A stretch of DNA of 64,000 bases from Rhynochetos jubatus (lineage: Eukaryota; Chordata; Aves; Eurypygiformes; Rhynochetidae), in assembly GCA_027574665.1 (NCBI GenBank), contig CM050672.1:6370001-6434000 (forward strand). Direction: 5' to 3'. This document shows, piece by piece, positions 1-9,960 of the stretch; the stretch's first letter is position 1; every line of letters starts with the position of its first letter. A program made the position numbers and the translations under genes. A model generated the notes under the pieces. It did no database searches and had not been told where the DNA came from. It worked only from the letters and a program-made list of their open reading frames with translations.

Positions 1-480
1 ATTTCTCATGCCATTCTTTGTCAGAAAGGAAGGTCAGGCCAACAATGCTTCTATGAATTTCCAAGGAGGAGCAGTAGGTGGCTGGCTTGGATTTCTTTAG
101 TCTGTCTTTGCTGGTTGAAGCAGGCAAAGGCTTCCTCACGGCAGGGACTGGCGGGGTTCTGCCCCTTGACCCGAGTGCTGATGCCTGTGTGGTTGCAGAC
201 ACTTGAACAGGAGCAGGTTGGGGTCCTGGTCAGCGGTACCAGCCGGGGCACACCACCTGGCCCCCTGCTCCCCGGCTCCAGGGGACCCCGTCCCACCGGT
301 GGGTTTGGCAGTGCTGGGCCGGTGTCGCGCAGGCGTTGGCATTGCGTTCCTGCGCACGCAGCTCTGATGTGCTTCTCTGCTCTTGGTTACTGTTCTGTTA
401 TGAGCCAGTAGTTTAAAACTCGAAATAAACACCAAGAATTTCCTGATGTGAGGGGAGGACACTGTTTCTCTTCCTGACCC
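1..480. other. Non-repetitive sequence, no gene seen
   Basis: This is single-copy-looking sequence of mixed composition leading up to the first CR1 element. Open frames on both strands are short and have no recognisable domain. I see no promoter, RNA gene or repeat in it. Confidence 0.6.
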
Positions 481-948
481 AGTTGGAGCGAGTCCAGAGG
501 AGGCCAGGGAAATGCTCTGAGGGCTGGAGCCCCTCTGCCATGGGGACAGGCTGGGGGAGTTGGGGGGTTCAGCCTGGAGCAGGGAAGGCTCCAGGGAGAC
601 CTTTGAGCCCCTTCCAGTGCCTGGGGGGCTACAAGGAAGCTGGGGGGGACTTTTCCCAAGGGCAGGGAGTGACAGGACAAGGGGTAACAGGTTTAAATGG
701 AAAGAGGGAGATTGAGATGGGCCATCAGGAAGGAATTCTTCCCGCAGAGGGTGGGGGGCACTGGGACAGGTTCCCAGAGAAGCTGTGGGTGCCCCATCCC
801 TGGGAGTGTCCAAGGCCAGCCTGAATGAGGCTGGGAGCAACCTGGGCTAGTGGAGGGTGTCCCTGCCTGTGGCAGGGGGTGGCACTGGGTGGTCTTTAAA
901 GTCCCTTCCAGCCCAAACCATTCTGTGACTTTATGACCCAAAGGAACG
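481..948 (+). mobile_element. CR1 LINE, 5'-truncated 3' end
   Basis: This is a chicken-repeat-1 (CR1) non-LTR retrotransposon fragment in sense orientation. Its left part reads GAGCGAGTCCAGAGGAGGCC. Its right end carries the CR1 terminus CCCTTCCAGCCCAAACCATT followed by a degenerate copy of the ATTCTATG-type 3' microsatellite. Full-length CR1 is several kilobases; only the last ~0.47 kb is here, so there is no intact reverse transcriptase and the copy is dead. Two features are usual for CR1: 5' truncation and the lack of a poly(A) tail. It is close to identical (about nine bases in ten by eye) to the copy at 5523-5910. Family assignment is secure; subfamily is not determined. Open frames crossing it are not genes. 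Confidence 0.95.
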
Positions 949-1194
949 ACGATTTGGTGGAATGTAAAAATACCATAGGCTTTCCCTACAGACACGCTGC
1001 TCCTGCAGTGACTGGCTGGGTGACTTGGGACACTCCAGTGTCCCGGTCCCTAGTTTTGTGGAACCTCTCATGTGACATTGTCACCCTGAGGCCCACCCAA
1101 GGCCAGTGCCTGGCATGACATGGGGGCAGCTGGCTTGGCTCCGTGCAGCGCATGCAGTGGGTTTTCAGGCAGCGCTCGGTGACAGGCGGGATGC
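949..1194. other. Non-repetitive sequence, no gene seen
   Basis: This is short unique sequence between the CR1 3' end and the next AT-rich island. No feature is recognised. Confidence 0.5.
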
Positions 1195-1460
1195 TGAGCT
1201 TCATGAATCTGTAATTGCAAATGTAGGGTTGTGGTAATGAGGGAATTCAATGAATCCACAGATTTCATATCTCCGCTGACCCTCTGTGGCCCATAAATCA
1301 TCTAAATACTGATTCCTCTTGTCTGTGGCCAAGAGGGAACAGTTAGTTCTTGTGTTTTTGAACAAGGCGACATCGTCTGGCATCGGATTTGAGGCTTTAT
1401 GGAGTCATCGTCTCTGTTTCTCAAAAGCTGTTTTCAAAAGTCATTTCTTTCACTGAACCT
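1195..1460. promoter_or_regulatory. Candidate conserved non-coding element
   Basis: This is an AT-richer island of complex, non-repetitive sequence between GC-rich flanks. It contains an octamer-like word (AATTGCAAAT near 1213), GTAATGAG and CCATAAATCATC. The texture is that of a regulatory element. Conservation is inferred, not shown. Confidence 0.3.
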
Positions 1461-2195
1461 TTAATTGCTGCCCTCATCCCGTCGCAGCCCTTCCCTGCTC
1501 TCGTCGCATCCTCAGTCGTCACATCCTTGTCTGATGTGCGTCCTGGGGCTGCTCCTCTGCCACACAGCTCATACAGTGAATGGTTTAACCAAAACAGGCT
1601 CCACTTCACACGGCTCCCTGCCCTCCAAGGATGTGGTGGCAATGCCGAGACAAGGAGCTGCTCAGGGATGTTGCACAACCACAAGGGTTTACAGGAGGGA
1701 TCCGCCTGCACCACGCACCAACGCGCGCCAGGAGGAGGCTGGCAGAGAAACTTCTTTTCTTTTCTATTCAAATTGTCATCCCACCCCTGTCACCGCCACG
1801 GCCAAGTGTTTCCAGCTTCCACATGAAGCAGCACAAGGCAATCTGCTGCCTTCCCCTTCGCTGTGCTGCGGGGGTGAGCCGCGGTGGGCACCGGCACTGC
1901 CGCCATCCCTGCTCCCGTCTCGCGGTGCGGGGACTCCAGCCGTATGACTACCATCTCTTCCCTCCATCCCCGGCTCCCCACGGCCTCTCCTCCGGCCTGG
2001 CACCCATGGCAGGGGGGTGGCTGCTGCCTCCCAACATCCGCAGCTGCCCAGCGCGGTGCCCAGTGCCCCGTGTCCAGAACCATGGCCGCAAGCACCCCGA
2101 GCATGGCCTTGGTAGCTGCTGAGCCCAGGACCTGGGACAGACAGGCTCTTTTCCAGCCAAGCAGAAATCCATGGCTTGGCTTTCTGTTTCCTCCC
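1461..2195. other. GC-rich block without a supported gene
   Basis: Several overlapping open frames of 100-160 codons occur on both strands at once, which is typical of GC-rich non-coding DNA. None has a domain, a repeat pattern of its own or convincing splice boundaries. Confidence 0.55.
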
Positions 2196-2530
2196 ATCTG
2201 CCCAAGTTTATTTTCCTTGTTTTCTGTTTATGAGCTGGGCGAGTATTGAATTTCCCAAAGTCATTGCCATCCCTTGCCACAGGTCTTGCACACAAAGACT
2301 CCCCCGGTGCCAGGATCCAAGTTTTGCAATTGGACCGGTTCCCTTTCCCTCCAACCATTGTGGAAACAGCCTTTGTTTTGCTTCTGGATCTTGTTCATCA
2401 GGCCCAAATCAAGGGCCACTATCCAAAGCCTGGGTTTTTTGAAATCCGATTTCACTGCTTTAATGAAAACAGCATATTTCAGGGGACAGGGCTGAGGTCC
2501 TTGAACAGTAGGATTTTTCCTGCAGGACTT
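2196..2530. promoter_or_regulatory. Weak candidate regulatory island
   Basis: This stretch is moderately AT-rich, with TTTATTTTCC, GTTTATGAGC and GAATTTCCC words. A 242-codon open frame starting at 2246 runs out of it, but its product has no recognisable motif and I do not accept it as a gene. Confidence 0.2.
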
Positions 2531-3015
2531 GTGTGTGTCTGCAAAACCTGCGCTGTCCAGTCCTGCCAGTTCCCTCTGAGCAGCACAAACTGGGGGGACA
2601 GGGTACGGACGCTCCTAAGGGACTTGTTAAAAGAGAAAGCTGTATTTCTGGCTCAAAATCTCCGTCTCAGCTGCAAACTGACAGCCAGTGCTGAACACCC
2701 CGTGCCCTCGAAGAGCTCGGCAGGCAGGAGCCTGCCCACCCTGCGTGCCCGGAGTGGGATGCAGCGACGGCTGGGACCCCGGTGCTTCTCTGACCCCGAG
2801 GAATGTGTCTCCTTTCACCGGAGCCGCTTGTGCCTCAGGTGGGAGATGCCTCCGCACCATCTCCTGGCACAGGGCAGCCTCTCCTCCGCCCCACACAAGG
2901 CAGTCACACCGACCTCAGGCTTTCCCGATGAAAACCCCATTTATTCTGGGCCTGTAGGAGAGGAATCCCCTTAACTGCGTGCTCAGGCATGTGCTGCGAC
3001 TGCCCTCGTGTATGT
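2531..3015. other. Mixed sequence, nothing seen
   Basis: This block is GC-rich and non-repetitive. No RNA gene, repeat or convincing exon is visible. Confidence 0.5.
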
Positions 3016-3310
3016 CAGAGCCAGGGAACGGTTCTGTAATCACCCATTTTTATTTAATTGTAACGCCCCTGTCCCACTAACTGTTCCAGATGCTCTAATG
3101 GTTCCTAGCTCTGGGCTCTAAAACATGCTGTTCTTTTCACCCTGGTCCCCGCCCTTCAAGCACAAACAATGGTTTTGCTGGTTTTTGAGCCTTTTGTGTG
3201 CCAACGGGATGTGGGGAGAGAATCCCCTCCATGCCAAATTCAGTTGATAATAAAAAACAGGAAAGGAGCTCAATGCCAGTTTAGAAGCAGCTGAGCAGCC
3301 CTGGTCTGCT
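3016..3310. promoter_or_regulatory. Candidate regulatory island with SOX-type word
   Basis: The left part is AT-rich (TTTTTATTTAATTGTAACG). A perfect AACAATGG word, the classical SOX-family core, lies at 3165-3172. A single motif is weak evidence on its own. Confidence 0.22.
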
Positions 3311-4009
3311 CGCTGCGGCATGCGGATGTCGCCATCGCCCAGCAGCAGGGTGGGACGCGGGGGGAGTCGAGGGGAGAGGGAAAGTTTCACGGGGGTCTTC
3401 GGCTCTGGTGAAGTTGAACCCTGTGAGTTCACACACGCCAGCAGTGATACTTGCCATGGTTCTGTCTGCGGCCGCAGCACCCAGCGGATATGGCTGATCC
3501 CAGCAAGCACCAGGCATGGCGTGGGGGTGAAGGGACCACCGGGGACCACGGCAGTGTGGCCAGGGCCCTGTGCTGGGCACACCCAGGAGCCGCCTCTGCT
3601 CAATGGGAGGTGTACCAGGAGCCACGAGCATCCTGCGCCCCGGCAGAGCCATGAGCATCCCGCACCCTGGAAGTGTCGCAGCCGGTGGATGCTGCAGTTG
3701 TGGCGCAGGCAGCCGGCAAAGGCTGGTACCCGTGGGACCCCACGCCTGGGCTTTGCAGCAACTGGGCTGGGAATTGTGGCTGCTGTACAGCTGATTTGCA
3801 GCACTAATGGCCCTGGTTGTTAACAGCCTAGTGTCACCTTTGCTGTCCCTTAGGGGTTCAGTTACCCTTGTCTCCCTGCTGATGGTGGAGATGGGGAGGA
3901 GCAGCCCTGACTGCAGCCAGGAAACTGGTGTTATCAGCACTGGGGGCACATGGGGCCGGCGGCAGGAGGAAAAGGACCTTGGCTCCCAGGACTGATTGTT
4001 GCTATAGTC
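3311..4009. other. GC-rich block, no gene seen
   Basis: Open frames of 120-228 codons overlap on both strands here, and the clash argues against any of them. Apart from the 27-bp duplication listed separately I see nothing. Confidence 0.5.
3619..3671. repeat. 27-bp tandem duplication
   Basis: Two adjacent copies of a 27-bp unit start at 3619 and 3646 (GAGCCACGAGCATCC and GAGCCATGAGCATCC), with a few substitutions between them. Confidence 0.85.
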
Positions 4010-4360
4010 TCTGCAGGTTCCTACATCTCCTCTTTTATCCCTTCTTTATATATATTTCAGAATGATATAAATTCTCCGCTATGAACCCCACTGTGTGAGC
4101 ACAAAAGAGAAGTTGCAGGCGGGCCCAAGAGAAAGGGAGGATAAAAAAAACCACAGGAGAAAATTAATAAAGCATTTGAGAAAGGGAGGGAGCGCCTCGC
4201 TGGGAAAGTGTGTAGCACACAGGGCTCCCCAAAGCACATCAAAGCCTGACTCTGAAATTAGCCCAACTGTTGGGAATGTAAAGCAGGGGATTCTCCCACT
4301 GGGCTGTGGATTGAGAGTCCCCCCACGGGCTGCGAGGCACTGACATTTGTATTTATCCAG
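4010..4360. promoter_or_regulatory. Candidate regulatory island
   Basis: This is an AT- and purine-rich stretch with TTATATATATTTCAG, an A-run near 4145 and GAAAATTAATAAAGCATTTG. It is complex and unique, so it may be a non-coding element. No gene is visible. Confidence 0.3.
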
Positions 4361-4424
4361 GCTAGAAGCTCCATCATGGAGCTTTTCAAAGGGCACTGCT
4401 GGGACCCAGCAGGCCACCTCCCCA

Positions 4425-4700
4425 GCATGGCAAACACTGCACTTTTAATTACTGCTCCGAGACGGCACATGTGCCCGACCCCCACACTAATTCTTGTTGC
4501 AATTACAGCGATCTAATTGAGTTTATTCACTCTCTGCAGCTTTTGTGCCTTTCTTTCTCGCACTCCCTGCCGGTGAGAGCTGGGGCCTCCATTGATCCGC
4601 TAGGTAGTAATATGGGCAATGCCGGCGTGCCGTCCCTCGGGGTCCCGCCAGCCTTATTGTGTCCATTGAGCTGCCGTCGCTGCTGGGAAATGCCAAATCC
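4425..4700. promoter_or_regulatory. Strong candidate conserved non-coding element
   Basis: This compact element contains TTTTAATTACTGC, CACTAATTC, GTTGCAATTACAGCG and ATCTAATTGAGTTTATTC. These are several homeodomain-type TAAT cores within about 100 bp. A CpG-containing segment with CCATTGATCC and GTAGTAATATGG follows. The dense non-repetitive mixture of short transcription-factor-like words between GC-rich flanks resembles vertebrate developmental enhancers. Conservation with other species is the deciding test. Confidence 0.4.
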
Positions 4701-5522
4701 CTCCGGAGCCAGAGCCCTGCCCGGCAGCGGGGTGACCCCTCCGCCGGCTCAGACGCAGAGCCGCGCTCGCAGCATTTCACCACGTCGGCATGCGGCGTGC
4801 ATTTTTATAGGAAAATTACTTCCAATTAACAGAGAAATGATGCCATGGAAGTCACAAATAGGCTCTCCGTACGCAGGAAGGATGAGCTCTCCAACGGGGA
4901 TGAGAAAGGTCTGCAGCCACGGGGAGAAGCCACAGCCCTTTGGCCCCAGGGCAGGGTACCCCCTGACCCTCGCTTTCTGCAGTTGCCCCAAGGAGGTGTG
5001 AGACCTGCCAGGTTCCCAACCAGAAACTGCACCTACCCATCAGGGAGGAAAGGGCTTTTGGAAAGGGGGGTCCCTGGGCACTGCCGCCGTTCCCTGGTCA
5101 CCCATGCGCTATGTGCCCAGTGAGCATCGGCCCCTGCAACGGCAGCACCGGCAGCTGCGGAGCTCACTGGGAAGTGCCTTAGCACTAACTGGCTACCAGC
5201 CAGGTACCCGGCACTCTGTGCCCAGCAGATGCAGTCACATTTCTAAGTAATTCCCTCATGACAGGCTGTAGCTGTGCCTTGCACCTGCAGCAGACTCCGG
5301 CAAGCACGGCAGGGCCTGGAATGAGAACCCAGACATCATCTGCACAGAGGAAAGAGCCCTTGGATGCTGCCCCTCTGGCTTTTGGTTCTTATAGTCTGGC
5401 AAATGGTGATGTCTGCAGAAAAAATATCCCTCCCATCTGCAAGCTACCATTGGAATTTTAATTTTGACTAGAAACCAAATAAAAACCCACTTAGTTTTTT
5501 GATAAATCCACTTCAGTATTTA
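4701..5522. other. Mixed sequence between candidate element and CR1
   Basis: A short AT-rich patch at about 4798-4862 (AATTACTTCCAATTAACAG) may extend the preceding element. The rest is GC-rich with no supported gene. The last 80 bases before the CR1 are AT-rich. Confidence 0.45.
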
Positions 5523-5910
5523 TCATAGAATCACAGATGGTTTGGGTTGGAAGGGACCTTAAAGCCCACCCAGCCCCACCCCCTGCCACAGGCAGGGACA
5601 CCCTCCACCAGCCCAGGTTGCTCCAAGCCTCATCCAGCCTGGCCTTGGACACTCCCAGGGATGGGGCACCCACAGCTTCTCTGGGCAACCTGTCCCAGTG
5701 CTCCCCACCCTCTGCGGGAAGAATTCCTTCCTGATGGCCCATCTCAATCTCCCTCTTTCCGTTTAAACCCGTCACCCCTTGTCCTGTCACTCCCTGCCCT
5801 TGGAAAAAGCCCCCCCAGCTTTCCTGTAGCCCCCCAGGCACTGGAAGGTGCTATAACGTCTCCCCGGTGCCTTGTCTGCTTCAGGCTGAACAAGCCCAAC
5901 TTTCTCAGTC
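5523..5910 (-). mobile_element. CR1 LINE, 5'-truncated, antisense
   Basis: This is a second CR1 3' end, inserted in reverse. On the + strand it opens with ATCATAGAATCACAG, the reverse complement of the CR1 3' microsatellite. It then reads GGTTTGGGTTGGAAGGGACC and ends near 5910 in CAGGCTGAACAAGCCCAAC. It is about 390 bp long, truncated and non-functional. It shares the internal GAATTCCTTCC segment and most other bases with the 481-948 copy, so both probably come from one CR1 subfamily. The pair forms a ~4.6-kb-spaced inverted repeat. Open frames across this interval are by-products of CR1. Confidence 0.95.
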
Positions 5911-6419
5911 TTTTGGTCTCTCAGGGAGTGGATGTTGCCACCTCTGTTTCAACACTCTCACCTCTTCTTTCTGTTTTTCCCCTTCCCTCCTTGCCGTCTC
6001 CCTGGATGGCAGGGCAGTGGGGAGGGGTGCAGCATGCTCCAGCCAGCTCCCCAGCCACAGGGTCTGCTGCTCTGCTTGCCAGAGTGGTCTCTTGCTTTTT
6101 TCAAGCCTATTTGTTGAAAAATAGTAAAAATAAAGGATATTAGTGCTGGAAATGAAAACTTACGCATGCAATATGACCTGAAGGAACGCTGGACCTTCTG
6201 CAGGGAAACCACCCAACAGGGGCAGTGGGCAGCAGTGCCAGGACACATCGCAGCGTGTGCCAGGACCTCCCCCCCCAGTCCCCAGAGGCTCCCGAAGGAG
6301 AAGCCCTTCTTGGAGAGCCCTGATGGGAACATCTGCCCGTGGCTTCTGTGGATGCTCTCGAAGAGGGAGCTGAGCAGACACATGGTAACTGGCAACCGGC
6401 CCAATGAGGGAGGAGGGGG
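5911..6419. other. Mixed sequence, no gene seen
   Basis: A short AT-rich patch lies near 6110-6175 (AAAAATAAAGGATATTAG). The rest is GC-rich with overlapping short open frames. No feature is supported. Confidence 0.5.
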
Positions 6420-6830
6420 AGGAATTAACTCTCATTTAAGTCCACTTTTGTTGTAAATAAACTATAATCACTTCAAACCTTTTGCTTAATCAGAAAAGGA
6501 TGTTGAACATTAAGCAAACAGTCGGCAGGCTTGTCTTACTGCTGGATTAGAGATATTAAATGCCAGCGATACTTGCTTTTTTTAATCTGTCCTGCAGCTG
6601 CATTATTAAAACAAACACATTTGCAGACCTGCAAAAAACCTAAATGAAAACAAAAGATGAGATTGAAGCTTTCCCAAGGGCAATATCTGAAATCTGGACA
6701 ATTTAAAAATCTACGTTTAGTCTTCATCTTTTGAACCAAGTAATGGAGGGAAATGACACATAATAAAATTAACCACTGGAATTAGCAGCACGTCCTCTAA
6801 CGGAGCCACGTTAAAATCTAGCAACCTCTC
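6420..6830. promoter_or_regulatory. Strong candidate conserved non-coding element
   Basis: This ~400-bp AT-rich island is of high complexity. Words include GTTGTAAATAAAC (forkhead-like), GCTTAATCAG, CATTATTAAAAC, CTTTTTTTAATC and a TCAAAAG-type TCF-like word near 6729. It lies between GC-rich flanks and contains no long open frame. The texture is enhancer-like; function and conservation are inferred. Confidence 0.38.
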
Positions 6831-7680
6831 CGCGCGGAGATGGCACCTCCAGACCCACGCACCGCTCCCTGTCGGCAAGGCCTGGGGCTCCTTCTGCAGT
6901 CCTGCTTTTCTGTTGGAGAGAGCAAACAGCCTTTGGTCTTCCAAGGATGAAACGTTTTGCAGTAACCAGTTTCTTAAAGCTCCAGCTTCTGGACTCCAGT
7001 GAATAAACCTAGAGAGAAACTCTCGCAGGAGCTCATGAAACTCTCCCCTTTATTTGACAAAAGGCAGGCTCGTAGCTTCCTTGGTGTAGAGAAAAGCTCA
7101 GGGTACGGTGCCTCAGACCCCAGCTGGACTTGAAGAGGGGCTATATTCATCATTTTTTCAAGATTCGAGCCAGGCCCCTCACACTTCGAGAAGCCACGGG
7201 CAGAGCTGAAACGACCTGGCTGGTGTCTGCCCAGGGGTGAAACTCCACTTTCCCAGAATTGCCCCTGAAATAGGGAACAGAGGGGCCAGAGTGATGGGCA
7301 GGGGCACAGCCCGGGTGTGGGAGAGGTGGCGGCAGCCAGTGCATCGCGGGGCAGCTGGAGAGAACAGATCCGAGAGTGCAGCACACAGGCAGCTGCCCAC
7401 CTTGGGACCCCTTCCCGGGGAGGCACCAAGGAGACGTTGCCCTGCGAGGGCAGGGAGCACAGAGCAGGGTCCTGCCCTCGGACTGGGGTGCAAGCTGGTC
7501 CCTCCTTGCCCAGCTGGATTACGCAGCTTCTGCCGCCCTGCCCAGAGCTCTGGTATCCTTTTGTTCCTCCCTCCAGCCCCAAGGACAATAAAACCATATT
7601 TTAAAGGAACCAGAGGAAAATGCCGGCTCCGCAGGGCTGGGTAGGCTGGGACGTGCAGCTGTCTCAGGACAGCAGAGTTA
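6831..7680. other. GC-rich block, no gene seen
   Basis: Overlapping open frames up to 207 codons exist on opposite strands around 6974-7733. None carries a recognisable domain and they contradict each other. Confidence 0.5.
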
Positions 7681-7990
7681 AAGTGAGTGTCCGTTGCTGA
7701 CAGGGATGCCAGCCAGCAATTTATTTTCCACATTAATTTTGATTATGAGTTCTTATATGGTTGCAAAGTCCAATTTTCACAAGGGAAATTTCCCCCCTAC
7801 ACACACAGGACAACAAATCAGATTGACCTAAAGTTGTTCTTTCCTAAATTTCTTGTGGAATCTTGGCTGGATACAAGTTGTCTCAAATGTAATTACACTG
7901 TCATAAATAATTTTCCACCTCTTTTTTCTGTCTCAACCATCCCGCTCCCCTGCGGTCAGTGGAAATTTCCCCCTTTTATTAGGTTAGACT
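7681..7990. promoter_or_regulatory. Candidate conserved non-coding element
   Basis: This is an AT-rich, complex island with CAATTTATTTTCC, CATTAATTTTGATTATGAG, AATGTAATTACACTG and CATAAATAATTTTCC. Several homeodomain-type TAAT words are spread over ~200 bp. No repeat or gene is seen. Confidence 0.35.
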
Positions 7991-8814
7991 CCTTGGCACT
8001 GAGAAAAACTCTGCACTCATGGCATCATTGTCTGCACTGAGCCAAATCCTCAGAGATCTCCCTCCCACTAACACAAAAGCCGTGGCCAGGGCTGGATAAC
8101 GAAGCCTGTAGCTGGGTGACAAGCTGCCACCCTTCTACGAGCTCGAGGTCTCCTTGCCCTGGGCCAGGAAACACCCACCCGAGCGTCATTAACTTGGAGC
8201 ACCCGCATAAAGCTCTGGGAGCTCGCAAACCAGGGCATCAGCTCTGCGCTGGGACTAGGAGGTATGGCTCAAAGCGCACGCCTCCAGTCACATACGTGCT
8301 AGAAACGCTTTGCTGCAGCTAGATGCTAGCAAAGGGTTATTATACACATATTTCTCAAGGTTTTGGCCAAAATACACCGTTTTCTAGCGCCTGCTCAGCT
8401 CCCGAGCCGTTCCCTGCACTTCCCTCATATGTGGCTGAGTCCTCCCAGACAAAGGGCTCAGCAATGTGACTAACATCTGCCACATGTGGACACGTCCTTC
8501 TGCTATTTAGTACTGTGCTCTTTTTTAGTGTGCCTTTCATACGAGCTGCATCCCCAAACCACTTCACAGAGCAGACTAATTAAAATCATGGGTACAAAGC
8601 CATGCAGGGAGAAAAAGCCCTCTTTAAGCCATCCAGAGGGTGGGGGGGTCACGTTCAGCCCCCTGGCTGCTCTGCAGGGTGAGTGGCAGATCCCTCCCTA
8701 GGCTCAGTCACACCCAGGCCAAGACTGGGCAGACTGCATTAATTCAGCCCCTTCAAGGGCTGGTAAACAATTTTCAAGGGTCATAAGAAGTATTATTGGT
8801 CCTAAAAGTCTCAT
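7991..8814. other. Mixed sequence, no gene seen
   Basis: This stretch is of moderate GC with short AT patches near 8330-8380 and 8720-8820. No repeat, RNA gene or plausible exon is recognised. Confidence 0.45.
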
Positions 8815-9215
8815 ATTCCTAGTAGGACCAGCACACTCCGGCTGCCGGCGAGCTGGGGCATGCGGCAGAGCCGGACAGCCGTGGCGGGGATGGGGGGAGG
8901 CCACGGCTGCCCCTCGGTTTATCCCCGATGAGCCACCCAGCTCCTCCATGTTTCCAAACGCGAGGACGCCAACCACAGGGGAAGGACCGAGCGTCCCCAG
9001 CCTTCGCAACCAGCTCCGGGGTGCCTGCGGCAGTCTGCGGGACACGAGCAGGGCGTCTCAGGCCACACAGCCGATTTTGCAATGTCGCAGTAAAGCCTCA
9101 AGCGGTTGGGTGCATCTTCTGCAGCGAGCAGTTTGGGTTTTGACGCTGCCCTCCCACAGACGGGACCGTCTCGCTCTGTCCCTTCGCGGGCTCTGCTTTC
9201 TGTCCGAAGGAAGAG
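8815..9215. promoter_or_regulatory. CpG-rich patch, candidate CpG island
   Basis: By eye I count roughly 30 CpG dinucleotides in 400 bp at about 58-62% GC. The observed/expected ratio is therefore near 1, where bulk vertebrate DNA is strongly CpG-depleted. No TATA box or conserved first exon is visible. It could be an unmethylated promoter or enhancer patch. My count is manual and approximate. Confidence 0.45.
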
Positions 9216-9590
9216 TTTATCTTCTTCCTGTTCCCATGACTGCCTGTTTTGAATTAAATTATATCAGAGACATTCAGGAAAGTGTGAAGTAACTTTTACT
9301 TAGAGGATGAAAAAGTGTGGAGTGAAATAAAACTAAGATGATTTGATGAAATTGCGCTGCCCAGTGTTAGTAACTGATTAACAGGAAAATATAGAGGAGC
9401 CTGCAACCATGAGCCAAGCGAGAGCCCTGCCAAGACGACGAGCCACATTACTCAAGAAGTGGAAAGTCCAGGTAAAGCCCATCCCTGGCTGCACATGTGG
9501 TAGTGATTTGGGCCGATCCCCCGTCAGAGCGGCTGACATCACGGTGAGAGGTATTTACAGCCGACAAGGAGAGCTCGGCGTGGACCTTGG
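9216..9590. other. AT-rich to mixed sequence, nothing certain
   Basis: An AT-rich stretch at about 9250-9400 (GAATTAAATTATATCAGAG) could be another small non-coding element. No gene is seen. Confidence 0.35.
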
Positions 9591-9618
9591 CTCCCCTCCC
9601 CCCCCCCCTTTTTTTTTG
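9591..9618. repeat. Poly-pyrimidine tract (C-run then T-run)
   Basis: This is an uninterrupted pyrimidine tract: CTCCCCT, then a long C-run, then a run of T. It is a simple repeat prone to length change and to non-B DNA. Its exact length should be treated with caution in an assembly. Confidence 0.9.
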
Positions 9619-9960
9619 TTTTATTCTGAGCTGTTATTATAAAGTATTATTTATGAAGTGGTGAGAGCATGAGCAGCACAGCCCTGCCAAACTTAAAGCA
9701 CTTTTCATTTAACAGAATGAAAATTATTTTAACATGAGTATCCGAAGCGAAGATCCGTGGATTCTGGACAGCTTTATAGAGGCAGGCTATAAATTCTGGG
9801 TTCACAAATGTATTTTCTTCACCAATAGCCTTCTCTTCACCTCTGGAAGTTTATTTTCAATAAACACAAGCTAACTCTCCAGCAGTTTCCAGAGGAGGAT
9901 GTTAGCAGCTATTACTATATCTAATCAACCGTGATCCGTGCATTGTTCCAGCGAGACACT
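9619..9960. promoter_or_regulatory. Candidate conserved non-coding element
   Basis: This AT-rich complex island contains GAAAATTATTTTAAC, GCTATAAATTC, CAATAAACAC and ATATCTAATCAACC. It is bounded by the pyrimidine tract on the left and GC-rich sequence on the right. No open frame of note is present. Confidence 0.35.

Noticed and set aside
136..840. 234-codon minus-strand open frame
   Set aside because: Much of it is the antisense of the CR1 element at 481-948, so it is a by-product of the repeat.
953..975. Word resembling the miR-1/206 5' end (TGGAATGTAAA)
   Set aside because: The match stops after the seed-length region and no hairpin partner is visible nearby.
5547..6143. 198-codon plus-strand open frame
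   Set aside because: Most of it is the antisense strand of the CR1 at 5523-5910.
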